64,000 nt of DNA. Source: Plectrocnemia conspersa. Taxonomy: Eukaryota > Arthropoda > Insecta > Trichoptera > Polycentropodidae. Position 1 is the stretch's first letter. Each line of letters starts with the position of its first letter. The notes beneath the pieces were generated by a model. That model saw only the letters and a program-made list of their open reading frames with translations. It ran no database searches and was not told where the DNA came from. A program made the position numbers and the translations under genes. The stretch covers positions 2,480,001 to 2,544,000 of the forward strand of contig VTFK01000002.1 in assembly GCA_009617715.1 (NCBI GenBank). The letters run 5' to 3'. Positions 26,598 to 41,250 of the stretch are shown here, piece after piece.

Positions 26598-29500
26598 GTG
26601 AAGAAACCCTTTTCCTTAGAAAATGGGTTAAATGTAATTTTATCTCTTTGAGGAAATACAAACTTGAACCGAATTGTTTTTGTGGATATTGTAAGTCTGC
26701 TTAGGTACTATATTTAATTTTTAAATATTTCTTTTAATTAATAAATATTATTCGTGAAAAAAAAAAATTGTTGCCTTGGATTAACATTAACAAATATTAT
26801 TACACTGTCCCGCATTGACGACGACGACGCGGGACGGTACGTTGATATTTATATTAATTTAAGAATTACAGCTAAATTATTTTAAATGATTATTATAAAC
26901 ATATTTATATAGTTTTATATAGGAAATGCGTTTAATTTATATTTTTATTTTATAATAATGTGCTCTATTTGATCGAACAGTTAATATATAATACAATAAT
27001 AAATTATGTCGCAATAATTGTATTATTAAATATGTTATTATACCACAAAAAATATTATAATACGTGGTAACATTATTATTTTCAATCGAACCCTTGATAC
27101 ATCTGGATAAGTTTGGGGTAAGCTGAAATCTATTTTTGATCTGATAAATATATTATTTAATTAGTCAAACCGTTGGGGCAAGAGTTATCATACAAAATTA
27201 TAATTTCGTCAACTACTCGCTCAGAGACAATATTTCAGAATTCGCATCTTAGATTGCATCTAATGGTAAGTTATTTGCTATATCGTTCTTTGTTTCTTTT
27301 ACCAACGATAAGATGACATGACAGGAAGAAAAAATAGTATAATATATTTTTACAAATTTTGCAGAATTTTTGATCATTTATTAATTAGAGATTTTTGTAT
27401 TGTTCCATGTTGCGATGAAACAATGGATAAAACGCCATTTTTGCCATATAAATTTTTTAATGATTAGTTTAAAATCTCACTATAAGACAATTTGAATTAA
27501 CAATTTACAATTGCCATATGAGTGTGGCATAAGAGTACTTTATCAATCAAAAGTTTAATACTTTATGCATGAAGAGCAAAATATCTAACAAAAATCATGT
27601 GTTACAACTTATGTCTTTATTATGTACGAGTGCACAGGATCATTTAAATCAACGTTTTGATTACATTGTGTTTAAAATGGGTGCATAGATTTTATTAATT
27701 TTAAATAATTTAATAAAAATTAATTTGTGAGATTCGTTTAGTGACGGAAAATATGACATGATGGTGTTTTGAATTAAAGTTTAAAAGGGCACATGATTTA
27801 TTAACTAATAAACTTGTTAAAAAATATGTAATGGATGATTATAATAGAATAGTTCAAAAAATATCAAATAATGTAAAGTAAAACTGTTAGCAAACAGAAT
27901 AAAGCTGCGAGCAAAAAAATTGAAATCACTAGCACGATATCTGAATGACTATTGTTTGTGAGACCAGAATTGGTGAATATTTTATAATTATAAATTCAGT
28001 CGACAAGGTTTTCCTAGATTTTTTAATCTTGCGAATGAATCTTGTGATTACTATTAAAAATAAATTGTGATAGGTCGTGCATAGTGATAGCTGTAATAAT
28101 AGTTTATAATCAATAACATAGTCACTGATTTTAATCTGGCGTGTCATTAACTACTTATAGTAAGAAATCGTTGTTAATTGTATTTACAGTGTAACGTATT
28201 AATCTAATGTTTGCTATATTATAAAGACACAATAAATACATCAGAAACTCTACTGCGTTGAAAGCCAAAAAGATAATTCTATTATGAAATCCAGAAACTT
28301 ATTTGTGACTATGTTAAATTATAAATATAGGAGTGTTATAAAAGAATGGCCATATTATATATTATTCAGTCGCAAAATGAAATAAAAATATTTTTAGAAC
28401 TATTTTTCTGAATATCCCTAATAAAATACAATATTTACATAAAAATATGACTAGTGGGTAATACATCATAACTAATGTTATCATTTTTTTATAAGTGCTT
28501 ATAGCACAACAACTCTGGTAATATACAAAAATATAGGTCAGATTTTATGGATGTACCAAATTACATTAAAGTAAACATAAAATGAGAAAATGTTTTTATT
28601 GAATAAATTATATAACAAATAAGCAGTATATAAAAACAAATAATTTATTGTATTTTCTATCTAGCCTCAGGTATATCCTACTAAGAATATACTTTTCAGC
28701 GTAAAATAACATTATAAAGTTGCGGTCACGGATAAAATGCGAATTTGCATAATTCTACATGTTTGAGCATGAAAATCCTTTATATGGATATCTACTAAAC
28801 TTTCAAAAATAGTCTATGTATGTAGATAGTAGATAAACACAATATTCATTATTATTAAACGTTAAAGGAGAGTCTTCTGCGAAATTCGGCAACACGGCAT
28901 TTAATTAACGAAAATTTTCCGAATATCAAATGTCTACGTTGAAAGTTCTATTCAATTTAAACTGTCAAGATTGCTAAGCAGGTATACTTATGTAGATAAG
29001 CGTTTCCTTTATATGTATGTATGTATATGTTGTATATTATATTATTTAGAGATGTTCCGGGATGTTGAAACAAAGCCAACAAATATTGCAAGCGGATCAG
29101 AGAGTTAAATGTCAGTTTGCAAGGAAAAAATTGCGAAGGCCGCAATGCTAATTATTTACTGTGAGTTGTTAACCTTCCTTATGTGTATGATCTCTGCACA
29201 GGGGCAAAGTGATTAATAGTTGTTTCGAAATATGCCTACATTGTTGTTAAGATGTTCTTGATTCCAAAGATTCACTAAGATTAACCTTGAAATAAACAGA
29301 ATGAAACATAATTCAAGACTCAGCTCTATATGATTACTATAATTACAATTTTGATTAATAAGTATCTTATGTATATATCAGTATTATATTCGTTAAAAAG
29401 TATATTAAATATATATAAATTAATTAATAACATTTATTAAAAATAGACTATCAAATTATTTTAATTATCGTTTAAATATATATTTAATACTGTACCACAT

Positions 29501-32500
29501 ATTATTAATTATAGCTCGGTTATTGTTAGTTAATACATATTTTATGAACCTAAAAATAGAGTGGGCTTCTAATTAAGCATCATGTAAAATTAAGTATATT
29601 GTATCATTTTCAGTAGGTAACTTTATTTATATAGGCTGAATTATTATACTCATTTGACGAAAATTCACCGTAGCGACAAAATACGCGTGAATAAATTATG
29701 AGAAATGCCTGGTTTTCGTGTTTAGGTTTCATGTAATATTTCCACGGATTTACTAAGACACGCTTTGCAAATAATGGAAAAGCAATATCGTGGAAGTGGT
29801 TAAGATTGTGTTATGGTATATTTTAGTATTGGATTCGTCGCAAGAGTGAATTTATTAAATTTTACTATTTGGATAATCGTTTACAATGCTGTCACAAAAA
29901 GTTTTTTCCGTGATGCCCATTAATTAATCAATCGATTTATGCCCAACAAGGTTTAATAGACCATAAAATATATAATAAATATATCCATGAAATGTTTATT
30001 TTGAACGCTTAATTAGTTTTAAGGGATTATATCTAAGTAATTTTATTAATAGCTTAAGTGCTAAGTATTTAAGTCAATGTATAATGCCAAAACGATCTAG
30101 CTATCTGGGAAAAAAAATTAAAACCTATATTTTTAATATAAAATACGCTGACATATTTTTTAAATTTTATTACTTAATATGGTATTGTCTTTGTAAATAA
30201 AATAACAATTGCTTAATAGTTTAATATAATAGATAATGATATAATGATAGAGTCTTAATCATTAGTTACCTCAATAAAAATAAATTTTAGTTTAAATTAT
30301 CTATAGCTATATTTTTCCAAAGAATTTTTTCTTAAATTCTCTAGAATAAATAACATATAGTTAAATGAAAATTAAAGCATAATATGATATAGTTGAATAT
30401 TTTATTTTATTTGCAATTACATCTATAAAATCTAGTAAAAACATTGTTGTTTAAATTTATTTTTAATAAATAGTTATTAATACAGTACAAATTTGTCATC
30501 AATAATACAACAATTAACGTTAAAAAAAAAACGAAAATATGTAACATATATTTATAATAAAAATATATATAGTAATAAAAATGTGTCTGATTCTGTAAAA
30601 ATCCCTCTATTCAAAACGTATTTTATGTATTTAACATTTTCACAACAGTAAATCTTTATACAAAAATACAAAATAAACTTCTTAGTTATAAAGGCAATTA
30701 CGGTAAAGTGCATTTTTACACCATTTATTGTAAACGATGTAAAAATATCGCGTGTATGCTAAAAAATATTTCTCTTATACCTACTTATATGTATCTCACT
30801 GCAATGCGGTCAGTGATATTTTAACCATAAGCTGCACGTGACGGGTTATTTTTATATTAATAAATACTTTTACTGTATTTTTATATTAAATAGATTACCA
30901 ATTTTTCCTAATTAATATCAATTGTTTATTATCATATTGTAAAAATAGTTATTTTCCGTTATAAATGCTTAACAATAGTCGATGATGAGCGTTTAATTGA
31001 AACCGGTCTTAATTATAATATTAAACTACTACTGTGAGAAAAATTATATATTAATAAGTAATATTAACAGTTCAATAGAAATGTCTTGAGCGAACAATGT
31101 TACCTTCTAGATTCAATATAACATTAATTAAAATAATATATACGTGCTTATTGTATATATTATACATATAAACGTACAATTATTCAGAGTTAAACTTATT
31201 TACAAGTTTGCTATACAATTGTCAAAATATGGCACATAGAGAGATAAATAGTCGGATACAATTTTGCTTAACAATTAAATGTAATATTTTAATTAAAGCA
31301 AATATTCTCAAGTCAGTCAAAATATCAATAAATTACGTTGATTCCAGATGCTTTGCTAAAATTTGTTATTATATTAAATATAATAATATTTTTAGTAAGT
31401 TTACGAGTATTCAAGTGAAATAGCTTAATCGAACACAAATATATTTTGACATTGCCGCTATCCAATACGACTTTAATACTGTAGGAATATAAAATATAGT
31501 CTGACATTTGGGAAACGAATCAGATATAAGCTTTATGATAATAACAATAAAAAAACTTGAGGTACGTTATAATAAAAATATTTTACTACCTTTAATTGGG
31601 TTCATAAGAATCACAATATAAAAATCTTAAATATATTTGACTATTAGAATAACTAAATTAAAATTATATTTAATATGTTTTTCTATATTATATGTTTTAT
31701 TTTTAATGAATAAAACTAGTTTTTTGGTACAATGATTCATACGATCTAAAAAACCTCATTAATTGCTCATAGATTTTAATAGCTTTTTATATTAAAAAAA
31801 TTACTTTGCCAATTTGTAATATTTTTTTTATATATATTTTTTTTGCTTGTGCTTTTAATTTAATCTCAGATTATCATAATAATATTATAGTTATGAAAGG
31901 GATTAAAAAAATATTTGACTACATATAATAAAACAACATTTAAATTATCTAATAAAAATACCAGGAATATTATTTTTATTTTGAATCTACAAATACAGGT
32001 AAATACAATGTTATTATAATAATGTGAGATTTAATAATTGTTGAATTAATTTTATTAATCTATGAAGCTCTTGGAGCAACTGTAGATTACATAACCATAT
32101 CCAAAACTGTAGTATTTACTAGTTTTCTTTTAATTTAAGTAATTTTTTAAAATAAATTAAATAACATTATTATATAAAAATAAAAAAAAACCTAATTTAA
32201 TTTATACATGAACATTTTAAATCTTATATGCCAACAGATCGTCGTCTATTCCTATCATCATTGTGAATCTCTTTTTTCTTCTGTGAATTAGTAACACCAT
32301 TTTACCTGTTCATAACCTTTAAGCAACAGATTTTTTTTCGTATAAATGAAATAGATCAATGAACGAACTTTAAAAAATACACTGTAAGCACAATGTTACT
32401 AGGATATGTCACACAGATCCTAGCAGAAATTTCAGGGTTGGCAATCGAGTTTTATTTCCTTTTGATATTTAATAATTTCATATTATTTCTTTGCGTATAT

Positions 32501-32559
32501 CCTTGGTATTTTTAAATGATTTTGCTCGACCAAACTAGTGATGGGAAAATATTGTTATT
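26598..32559. other. A/T-rich noncoding stretch, no gene seen
   Basis: Uniform A/T-rich DNA. A small hairpin lies at 26807-26835 (7-bp arms GTCCCGC/GCGGGAC around a GAC-repeat loop). Frames at 27929-28147, 28957-29145 and 31208-31507 are short, hydrophobic or Lys/Ile-rich, and have no domain. This is the left (upstream) flank of the gene at 33 kb, so distal regulatory elements could lie here, but none can be pointed to. Confidence 0.55.
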
Positions 32560-33373
32560 TGTGCGCCATTGTTCTCGCTCGAATTTTGGGAACTCGTGCG
32601 CTTAAAAATCGTTGTCAATTCTCACATAAGCAAATTTGACCTTTAAAAACGCCGAATTCTATAATTCCAAAGGTTCATTTTGTAGTGCGATGATTTAGCG
32701 CGCGCTGCTCATACGGCGGCCACGTTTCAAAATACGGAACTGGACATTCTATTTTCCTTCCGACAGTCACACAATTCTCAACCGTCGTTCAACCGATTTA
32801 TTGATGTTAAGGTCGATAGTCGCAAGCGCACTTTCTAGAGCTTCGCAAGTTGAAGGTTGATTTCTCATTCTTGAGTGACTAGAACGAGAGGCAGACAGTG
32901 GTTTTCCCTGTCTGACTCAGTCTGTGTCGCGCGGGCATCAGCTGCGCATGTGCTGTCGGCCATTTTCGATGTGGTTTGATGTAAATTTTGATCAAAATCT
33001 CATCAAAATCCGATACTAGTGAAATTATCCACAGTTCAAGTGTTATCCAGGAAAATGTGCATCGAAAACGGTTGATTTTTGATCAAGATGCGGAGCACTT
33101 CCGTTTCCTTGTGCTCGAGCACAATTAGTGTGTTTGTGTGTATGAGTTGATCAAAAATGTGATATTGTGCCTTCGTGAACGAGATAAGATCGCGACACAC
33201 ATTTTGACAGAAAGAAAGCTGCATTAGACATCGACGCGCAATGAGCGAAACCCGCGACTCGCTCTACCAAATTGAGACAATACAATAAAAACATAACACG
33301 TGACCACCAAAAATGGTCGCGTTCCACATCGTTGTGGTTTAGTGTCGTTATTTTTTTCAAGTGTTCGCCAAAA
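32560..33373 (+). promoter_or_regulatory. promoter region and 5' leader of the gene starting at 33374
   Basis: About 800 bp that is clearly richer in GC and CpG than anything nearby, directly upstream of a start codon in good context (CCAAAAATG). TCAGTC at 32917-32922 fits an insect initiator. The same spot, TTTTCCCTGTCTGACTCAG, would also pass as a splice acceptor, so the exact start of the leader is uncertain. The leader downstream carries at least four short upstream ORFs, at 33055-33075 (6 codons), 33088-33150 (20 codons), 33241-33288 (15 codons) and 33313-33342 (9 codons). These would be expected to lower or regulate translation if the whole block is in the mRNA. Longer opposing frames here (33151-33486 minus; 33272-33616 plus) are by-products of the GC content. 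Confidence 0.6.
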
Positions 33374-33461
33374 ATGTTGCACATCATGAAGTATTTCGTG
33401 ACACGGATTGGAGGTGGATTCGTCATCGGAGTCCTCGTCATTTGTACTCTACTCTCAGAAG
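33374..33461 (+). CDS. first coding exon of a secreted or membrane protein (signal peptide), gene continues to the right
   Basis: The ATG at 33374 has an A-rich insect-type context. The 29 codons read MLHIMKYFVTRIGGGFVIGV, then LVICTLLSE: a short, positively charged N-region (K6, R11) and a hydrophobic stretch of about 14 residues, as in a cleaved signal peptide. The exon ends at 33461 with CAGAAG followed by GTAATT, a good splice donor, leaving a phase-1 intron. Phase-1 signal-peptide exons are common in Ig-superfamily and other extracellular proteins, but that is only context and the family cannot be named. ATG codon 5 (Met5) is an alternative start. No matching downstream exon was found in the remaining 30 kb, so the first intron is probably longer than that. 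Reading through the donor gives a low-complexity tail ending at 33616, which I do not believe is coding. Confidence 0.65.
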
Positions 33462-36400
33462 GTAATTTTTGCATTTTTTTTAACATATCTATGTATAAAT
33501 CTTTAAATGCATCTTTTAATTATTGGCCTTTAAAGTATAAACTCACCTTTGACCTAAATCGTGGAAGGCTTGGGTCGTTAGATCTTTTTCCCAAGAGTGG
33601 GTGGCATCATTTTTAGGATTTAAAAGTATTTGTATACAGGGGAAAGTCTTTAAAAGCTGGCGGTGCTTTATTATTTTCTATATTGTTTTTTCAATAAAAA
33701 CGTTCTTAAAAAACAGAGTAACTCACAGCTATTCAGTTACATAAAAAAAATATGCATAAATATTTTCTACAAATTTCTTATTAAAAATTTCATTAAGAAA
33801 GATAACATGACTTGTATGTAGAATTGTACGCTTATAATTAACTCTTTTTAATGTGTACGGTTAGTTTTAGTTATGTACAAGGTATTAAAAAAACATGTAA
33901 CATATTGAATTTTTGTGAGAAAAAAATGTTATTATTGTGAAATATTAAATAACGATTTTATATCTTAATTTTTTATTTTTTATTTTAAAAATTCTTAATT
34001 TTTATTTAAAGTTAATACTAAATTTAAAACAAAGTCAGTATGTATTATTATATAGTATAATAAGTCTTCAAAATGTAAAAAGAATGATGCACTGTGACTT
34101 TTTTGTCGTAAATTGAAAAAAAAAAAAATTTTTTCAAGGTAAAAATTAAAATATAAATTCGATAAACGTATAATTTGCCATATTAAACAATTTATTTTTA
34201 TATTTGGCAAAAATGTGGTTTAATTTTAATTTTTTTGTGGTTTCGTAAAATTGTTTAAATTAACAAAAATATTCTTTACCTCAGCATACATATAATAAAT
34301 TATTATTCACTTTGGAACATTGTTTAATGTTTTTTATTAAGACATACAACATAGAGAATTTTTACTATGTTGCTTTGTCCCAATAGCTCGTATTAAATAA
34401 TTGTTAAAGAACCATGCACGAATAAATTGTTAACGCCGGTGAGTGTTCAGTAGTATTGTAGATAAATATTTTTGTTGTACGCTAAGTATAATAACAATGT
34501 CCTATTTAGTTGTACAAAATAATCAACGTTACAGTGACTTAATTTATTTGAGAAACACTGAGCTGAAAATAAAAATATCAGAAATTCGCTATCCATCATC
34601 AAATCGTTAAGTAAATGTACAAGTCGGGTCTTGTGCACGAAAACCGCTATAATTACACATCCAATTTGCTGCTCGTTGGAACATTACGTTATGAACTGTA
34701 TTTTTTCAACATAATTATGGCGAGAAAAATATTGTACCGTAAATTTATTTTACGTGTAAGTAAAAATATTCTTAAACAAAGCTATTTTACACAAAATTGT
34801 AATTATTCTCATTGAATATATAATGTGTATAGTGAAAACATCTTTAGCGGTTCATAAATAATATTAAATTTTAAACTTTAGAAAAAGATTTGCTTGTAAT
34901 TTTTTTTATTATAAATTTAATATAATGAAAAAGTTTTATTTATGATGCATAATGTATTTAGAATATTATTAGTAGATCCCATTTAAATATATATGTACCA
35001 TGTCATTTTGAAGCAAAGTTTTGTTCTAAAATTAATCTCTCATTCATCTCTCCTTCTCATGTAAAGATATTCAGAGTATAACTAAAACGACTCTGCTTTC
35101 TTAGAATGTACATAAACCGTCAACAAAGCTTGAGAAAATGGTGTAGCTTTAAGCCTAGAATTAATTTGCTTTAGAGCATAAGGAAGCTTCTATTAATACA
35201 ATTATTTACATAGTACATACCATATGTTGTACAACAGATTAATAAACATTCTAAATTTAATACCATCGTTATTAATATGATTCGATATGAAAACCGGTAA
35301 ATAGCAAACGCAAACTGAAAGCGTAACACTTTTTCTTTTAATTTTCTCTTTTATATATATATAATATATATGATTATACACCTATGTAACTAATCTATTT
35401 TTAATAAATACCTATCAAAGCAAAAATTATTTAATTATTAAAAAAAATATCTTACGTATTATTTATTCATAAGGAAAAATTCAATCGATTATAAGAATAA
35501 AAAATATCGAAATATTTGCATAAATATGACGTTAAAATCGCAAATATCCTGATCAGTTTCGAAACTCTCGGTCGCAACATCCTTGACGTCATTCTCGCCG
35601 TATTCATGACTCAAACTTAAAACAAACATTCTAATATGCTAACAATTTATATATGAATCTCGAATGCCCACGCTGTGAATCTAAAATCACACAAAATTGC
35701 TTCAGAATATGGATACACTACATATTAAAGTGACGGTTATGATTTCGTAACCCTGATGTGTCATAGCCGAGAGGCAACGCCATTATAAACACAGCACATA
35801 GCCGAGAGTTCATTTTAGATACAACATTATATACCTGCTTTTATGTACATAAAATAATGGTGGATATTATCAAAGAAAAATGAGTTTATATCATGTAATG
35901 TGTAACTTGCGGTCAAATTTTACCACCAGGTATTTTTTATCTAAAGATCTAAACATATTTAACATTTGTTAATTTGGGTTAACTTCATAATATAATATAT
36001 TAAATTAAAGTATAACAACTAAAATACGTGCTAAAACATATACTAAAGAAATTATGCAAATTATAGGTTGTCTACAAATACACGTAGGCTATCACATTTT
36101 AAACTTTGTTTAAAATTATAATAACATTAAACACTTTGTTTGTATTATATTAACGTGACAAAAATAATAGTGTGTACCAAAAATATCACTGATAAACAAA
36201 GTTTTGTATTACTTTGTATATTTTCAGATATGTTATTTATATTTATTGTGACCCATTAAAAGCGTAACATAAACCAAGTTTTATAAGTATTGACGACTAC
36301 AGGACAAGTTATTTATCTCGTAATTATACAAGCGCTCATGACGATCGGAGATTTGATCGAGTTCGGACCACTTAAATAGAAATAAACATAGAACAATCGG

Positions 36401-39400
36401 TGTATATGTTACAGTAAATATTTATTTTTCAGTGAAATTATATTTTCACTAGTTATATCAGTGAAACTGTTTTGCCACATGTACGTTCGGAACAATTTTC
36501 CTTTAACATTTGTTAATTTAAAAGTTGCAAAGCGTCGATTTTATGTCCAAACCCTAACCTAACATTATTGTTATTTCGTTTAGATTTGGGTTAAAATTGC
36601 TAAAAAATTATTCACTAGTAAAAATATATAGCTACTGATGGAAATGTACTCGGATACGCTTTCATAGAAACGCCAGTAAAAATATAAGGTACCAATAAAA
36701 ATGCATAGCAGGTACCCATATCTCCAGCTGTTAAAAAACATAATTACCAAAACGTCGCATTGACCAAACAGTCGACTTAGAAATGAGCCTAGCACTTCCT
36801 TAATATCAAAACTGATTATGTAAACGCAAAGATAACGTTATATACAATTTTTTAAACTTTAGGAATACACTACGATTTTAATTTATAAAACCTTATTACT
36901 TGAAATAAATAATATTCGTATACTGTTACAATTTTTTTTTGTTATTTTAATATTTGTATACGTATACATTATAATTTATTATAATAATAAAATACTCTTA
37001 ATGAAGATTTTTTTACCTCACATATTTATATGATTACAGGTTTAAACCTATTCTAGTATTTTCAGTTTTTTGATAGTCAATTTTATCTTAGGGTTCTATA
37101 CCACAATTTTTGTTATTTATTATTTAGTTGGTTTATTAATGAACTTACCATAAAGCTAATTGAACATATGTATATAAAAAATATATTAAAGTATTTAATG
37201 TTTTAATTTAGATCTTAATCAAAAAACAATATTGTACCATCGAAGAGGATGACGACGATAGGCGGTACACACGTACAATACACGTAAACAAATTATATCC
37301 AGCTTAAAATTTGAAGGATCGCTTGTAGATATTTTGTTGAAATTTTAAACTGAAAAAAAACTGTAAATCATAAGGCTGTTAAAGAAAATATACTATAGTT
37401 ACAAAAATGACGATTAAAAAAAATAGGGTAAATATTTTTTTCAATTTAATTTTATTTTTACTCTTTACAACTTCATATTTATAATATAAGCTACAAAACA
37501 TAGTCTTAAATCAATTAAACGTGAGATAAAATAAGTGAAAAACAAATTAGTTAACTCCATTTTTAGAGCAACATCACATAAGTTTTACAAAAAAGACTAA
37601 AAAATAATTAATTATTTTTAAAACAAAACAACAAGCAGACTAAGGCGTTCAATTAACGTACATAAAATTGCAAATATTTCTTATAAAACGAAATACGCAT
37701 ATATATATTATATATATTCAAGGAAAAAATATTGAAAGACGTGCGAAAAATCTAAAATGTATTTTGTCTACGTCCTATATTAACGTACATATGTGATACA
37801 AATAATATTTTTTTATATAGCATATTGGCAGAGATGATTAAATATAATTTATATTATTCTTTAAATAGAGTAATATCTGCTTTGCTTCGCTGGGAATCGT
37901 TAATTCTAACACAAGCCCAAGAGACAAATTTAATATAAATACACGTGTTTATCCACATCAATCTACGTTTAAAGCTATGTTTAATGCCCAGAATTGTTTC
38001 CAGAGATGCTTCAAGAGAAATATTTTATAACACATACCATACATTTTCCTTATTTTTTTGTTTTGCAAATAATCTTAGTATACGTGTGAAAGCAAAAGAA
38101 GAAAGAGCAAACATAATCGACTTCTTAGGTGAGCAAGGTCACCTACATTATATTGTTTTCATTTATCGGTCTCTAGAGAGAAAGTGTGCGGAGAGTTTAA
38201 CTGAGCACTGAACCGTGAATCAGGGGCGATGAAACAAAATATAAAGCTAAAAGTGTATCAGAAAGCTTTAATGTTTCTTAGGCTTTAATTATTATTTTTT
38301 TATTTATTTAATATTTAGTAATTCATATGAAAAACATATTAAAGAATAAAATATTCCTCATTTATTCGATATATTTTGATCATGTTTAAATAAGTTTTTT
38401 TTATTAATAAAACCATTAACACCAAAAACAATAATAGTTTGATTAAAATTATGCCTAATCAAATATATCAATTTAACAGTGTGAAAAATCATATTTTAAA
38501 TACAAAAACGAATAGCATTTATACAACCTTATTAAATGTTTAAGCATTAACATTAATTATGTTTAATGAAAAGCTGAATTAAAATTGATAATTTTTAAAT
38601 ACACATAAAATTATCTGTAATAATTTAAGTACACTTTGAGTGACATAATATAAACTTTGTTTATTTTGTAATTATATTAATAATAAAAACTTTGCTTCTA
38701 TCACGACATTAACTTTAATAATAAGAAGCTTAGCATAATCGGCTTAGTAACGATAACTTAGCAAGCCAGTGTTCACATCTGGTAACCTTTACATCAAAGA
38801 AAGCACAAAGAAAATATTTCTTATTTAAAATTATTTTATTAACCTTACCAAAAAAATATTGTATTGATTTAAGCTGTATTTCTTCGTTATGTTTATTTAA
38901 AGAGTATTAAGAGAACAATAAAACGTATAAAATACAGCCACTTATAAGGCAGCAGCTCAGCAGCTAATTAATTTTCAAGGGAATTAATATTTGTTTTCAA
39001 TCTCTCATAATAATATGTAAAACACATTTAATTCTATGAAATAATAATATTATGCATCAAGCGATTTTGATTTATTATTCAAGTATTATATTTATTGTAT
39101 TTACATTAAGCAATTATTAAATAATCGCACATGTACCATACATAAATATTATTAGTTATAGTTGTATGTGTCAAAATTCATACTAAACGATTATTGATAG
39201 TTAATAATTGATTAATTAACGAAAATGAATCAAATATTTAACAATGTATGTTCATTATTAAAAAATAATAATTCACTATAAATTTATTAAATTTAGTTTT
39301 GTCGTGATTATTTGTATATAGTGATTCTACTAAAATGAACAAACATACATTATACTCAGAACGTCGAATGTTTGTGAATCTGATTTCATTACGAGATTTA

Positions 39401-41250
39401 AATCTTGTTCACAATGAATATGCAAGATGGTTCCATTCATCCTACATAATAAATACGCTAAGAAGATTAATAGCTGTTGGTTGCTCTTTTCAAAGGCAAC
39501 ATGTTGAATGTTAGACGTCTTTGTATTTATATATGATTATGATGTAATTTATACGAATCGCGTCATATGGTTTATTGAACTTAATTTACCTTGTTTTAGA
39601 ATAAATATATTATTATATTGTACAAAAACATTTTTTTTGTGTAATATAAGAATGCATACACAAATTAATTTCATATGTAAACTTATTTAATGTAGCAGTA
39701 TTCTATAAATATATGTGCATATTATAATAGTTACTAGGAATAATAGATACGTCTGGTAATAAAATATATTGTTTATGCAATTAATACTAGAAATAAAATT
39801 CTTAAATATTTTGTGATTTTTAGTAGCCTTTTACTGCGAGTCATGAATAATTTTAATTAAATTTTTTTATGTATCAGACAGGCGTTTAAGACATAATCCA
39901 GATAAGGCGGAAAACTTTTTGACCTAAATCACGGTAGCTAAAATCCTATTAAACCATTTCTTCCGATTGACTTATTTTCAAAAAGTAGCACTAAGTAAAA
40001 TATGATATAAAACTGATATTAATTATATTTAAAGCTTTCCCGTATAGATTTTTTATTAGAGATATAGACAATATGTTTTAAATATACAGAACTTTTTACT
40101 TAAAAAATATCGTCCGTATAAATGATTAAATTTAATATAACTAATAGCTACGTAATAGATTAAAATCAGCATATAATTTTACATAAAAAATATTTATTGC
40201 ATATTTGTAGCAAAAAAATATTTATTTGTACAAATAAAATTAAGACCATCGTAACCAAAGAGATTATCCCAATGCATCACGATGGTCGAAAACAAAATAA
40301 AAAATTCATTACATGATTACAATGCTCACAAAACGTATAAAAACAATACAAAAACATACATAGTAGGAAAGAGAAAAAAAAAGTATAAAATAATAAAATT
40401 AAATGATACGCTCCAAACCAGCTCCTCTTATATGACATTAAATGGATCAATCTCAAAAATTTCTCAAGAAAAATGTCAATTCGGAAATTCTTATTTAAAA
40501 AATGTCAAATCGAGAAATTTTAAAAAGCAATTTTAATAATAAAAAAAAATTGTACGAATAGTTTTAAAAGTTTTACAACCACTGCCCTTTTTAATAAAAA
40601 TATTTATATAGCAATGAAAGAATTCAGAATTTTATGCAAACTCGTCAACCTTGTTAAATTAACAATGAAAACGTGGAATGTTTGTGGTCTGCATACAAAA
40701 AATCTCTCGGATGATTTTAATACTTTCAAAGGATTGAGACAAGTCGTTGCTCTCGTATGTATATTCTTTAATTTTCCCATTGAAAATGTCATCCAGAACT
40801 CATTTACACAAATTCGTTGCAGTTACTAGCTTATGCAAATGATATTAATTTCATAAGCTGCTCCTAATTGGCAACTGAGGAGGCGTTTCATAAGCTACAA
40901 CTCGTTGCGTGTGAATATAAAGATAACATTTCATGTCGGTGACAAAAACTGGTTTACACCAAGAACATAACAGAGCCAACAATATCTGCATTGTCGAGTT
41001 TGACGAGTTTGATTATCTATGATCACTTAATAATATGAAATATGATGTCAGCGTCGAGATTAGTAAAATACTAATTTTAGTCAATAGGTGTTTATTTGGT
41101 GTGCACTTTAAAAGCACATGTAAGATAAATTACATAAGAGCACTCTATACGTGAGAAAAACTTTTATGCTGCTTGTGAAAACGGTATTTAGCCTAATTTG
41201 TACAACAATGAATTATACATGTTTTATCAGGTGCCCGACGTCGTCAAGTA
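33462..41250 (+). other. probable start of a very long first intron, A/T-rich
   Basis: After the donor at 33462 the sequence returns to A/T-rich DNA with no convincing exon. Items seen are a 12-bp direct repeat CATAGCCGAGAG (35762-35773 and 35797-35808, 35-bp period), a less A/T-biased patch at 35.55-35.83 kb, and open frames at 37945-38211 (88 codons), 40282-40536 (Lys-rich, 84 codons) and 40604-40829 (both strands) that match no family I know. CCTAACCTAAC at about 36.55 kb is a lone telomere-like word. Whether this is intron depends on where the next exon of the gene lies. Confidence 0.4.
35762..35808. repeat. 12-bp direct repeat
   Basis: CATAGCCGAGAG occurs twice with 23 bp between copies, in a patch that is less A/T-rich than its surroundings. 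It could be a paired protein-binding site or chance. No other copies were noticed. Confidence 0.7.

Noticed and set aside
26807..26835. Hairpin as a microRNA or terminator
   Set aside because: A 7-bp stem with a 15-nt repeat loop is too short for a pre-miRNA, and there is no nearby gene to terminate.
33272..33616. 114-codon ORF as a complete gene
   Set aside because: It contains the signal-peptide exon but reads through a strong splice donor into A/T-rich sequence and begins well upstream of the best-context ATG. The spliced exon 33374-33461 is the better model.
36549..36562. Telomeric (TTAGG)n array
   Set aside because: Only about two CCTAA units are present; the same holds for lone GGTTAGGT words near 12.1 kb.
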